DNA of 5,078 bases from CAZMVU01 sp964569295 (lineage in GTDB: Bacteria; Hydrogenedentota; Hydrogenedentia; Hydrogenedentales; JAGMZX01). The translations under genes and the position numbers were made by a program. The DNA lies in the NCBI GenBank assembly GCA_964569295.1, contig CAZMVU010000269.1:1-5078 (forward strand), given 5' to 3'. The notes below the pieces were generated by a model, which was given only the letters and a program-made list of their open reading frames with translations, searched no databases and was not told where the DNA came from. Below are positions 4,850-5,078 of this stretch, piece after piece. Each line of letters opens with the position of its first letter. The stretch's first letter is position 1.

Positions 4850-5078
4850 CACTGGCGACTGCGCACAGATTCTCGCCCGCCTTGGACGCACCCACGCACT
4901 TCAGCCCACGCGCGCAAAAGCGGTGGCAAGCCACCGCACTCCAAAGTTGCGCCAACGGCATGGCTATCCCCGTCGCACGCGGGTATTCGCTATCACGGAA
5001 CAGATAGGCAAAACGTGTGCGCCACCCAGAACCCAGAACACAGGAGCCCCGGGAGGGCGAGCGTCCCCGCGAGCCGAA
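4850..5078 (-). repeat. Composite intergenic repeat, copy 4 (full length, inverted relative to copy 1)
   Basis: Read on the minus strand from 5078, this copy aligns over about 229 bases with 27-255. The outer module lies at about 5078-5015 and the inner module at 4996-4850. Its core is a perfect eight-pair palindrome, GCGGTGGC-TT-GCCACCGC (4937-4920), followed by TTTT on the minus strand, making this the least decayed hairpin in the window. The block TCTGTTCCGTG upstream of the GCGAATACC motif is shared with copy 2 but not with copy 1. The window ends exactly where similarity to copy 1 begins, so the true outer boundary may lie beyond 5078. Frames translating the core look spurious. Confidence 0.85.

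Noticed and set aside
4681..4944. Minus-strand open frame of 87 codons translating the repeat core (ECGGLPPLLRAW...)
   Set aside because: It is a translation of the intergenic repeat itself (copies 3 and 4), with frames open by composition. A protein made from a palindromic core is not credible without other support.
1..5078. CRISPR array, retron, tRNA or group II intron
   Set aside because: The repeats are too few, too long and too diverged for CRISPR. No reverse transcriptase, cas gene, cloverleaf or intron domain V-like structure was seen on either strand.

Overview
The window reads as GC-rich chromosomal DNA from a Gram-negative-type bacterium. It holds four intact protein genes separated by spacers full of a related, degenerate repeat. 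The lipoprotein signal on the solute-binding protein and the style of the HNH protein would fit an environmental lineage such as the PVC group or a relative. No ribosomal RNA or phylogenetic marker gene is present, so this placement is weak inference.

Layout from left to right. Positions 27-255 hold a composite repeat (copy 1). A near-consensus sigma-70 promoter at 297-325 follows, then a stand-alone HNH endonuclease gene (376-996, +). A spacer at 997-1374 contains a partial repeat (copy 2, 1260-1371) that stops three bases short of the next gene's stop codon. An ABC sugar-import operon then runs on the minus strand from 4452 down to 1375: a lipoprotein solute-binding protein, a UgpA/MalF-type permease and a UgpE/MalG-type permease. 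Its three genes overlap (26 bases, then 1 base in a TGATG junction), so they are almost certainly co-transcribed and translationally coupled. No ATPase gene is present. The operon leader and upstream DNA (4453-4690) contain a polypyrimidine leader, an 8-base direct repeat and a strong hairpin. The right end holds two more repeats: a short core (copy 3, about 4696-4760) and a full composite copy in opposite orientation (copy 4, 4850-5078).

Together the genes encode (a) uptake of an unidentified carbohydrate-like solute by a CUT1-type importer that must borrow an ATPase from elsewhere, and (b) an HNH nuclease of a widespread, poorly characterised family. Nothing in the sequence links these two functions. 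The most notable feature is the repeat family. Copies 1 and 4 are matching elements of about 229 bp in inverted orientation at the two ends of the window, and all copies share a stem GCGGTGGC-TT-GCCACCGC, usually followed by TTTT. I see no transposase, CRISPR array, tRNA, rRNA or clear defence or retroelement system. I do not claim a new protein-based system here.
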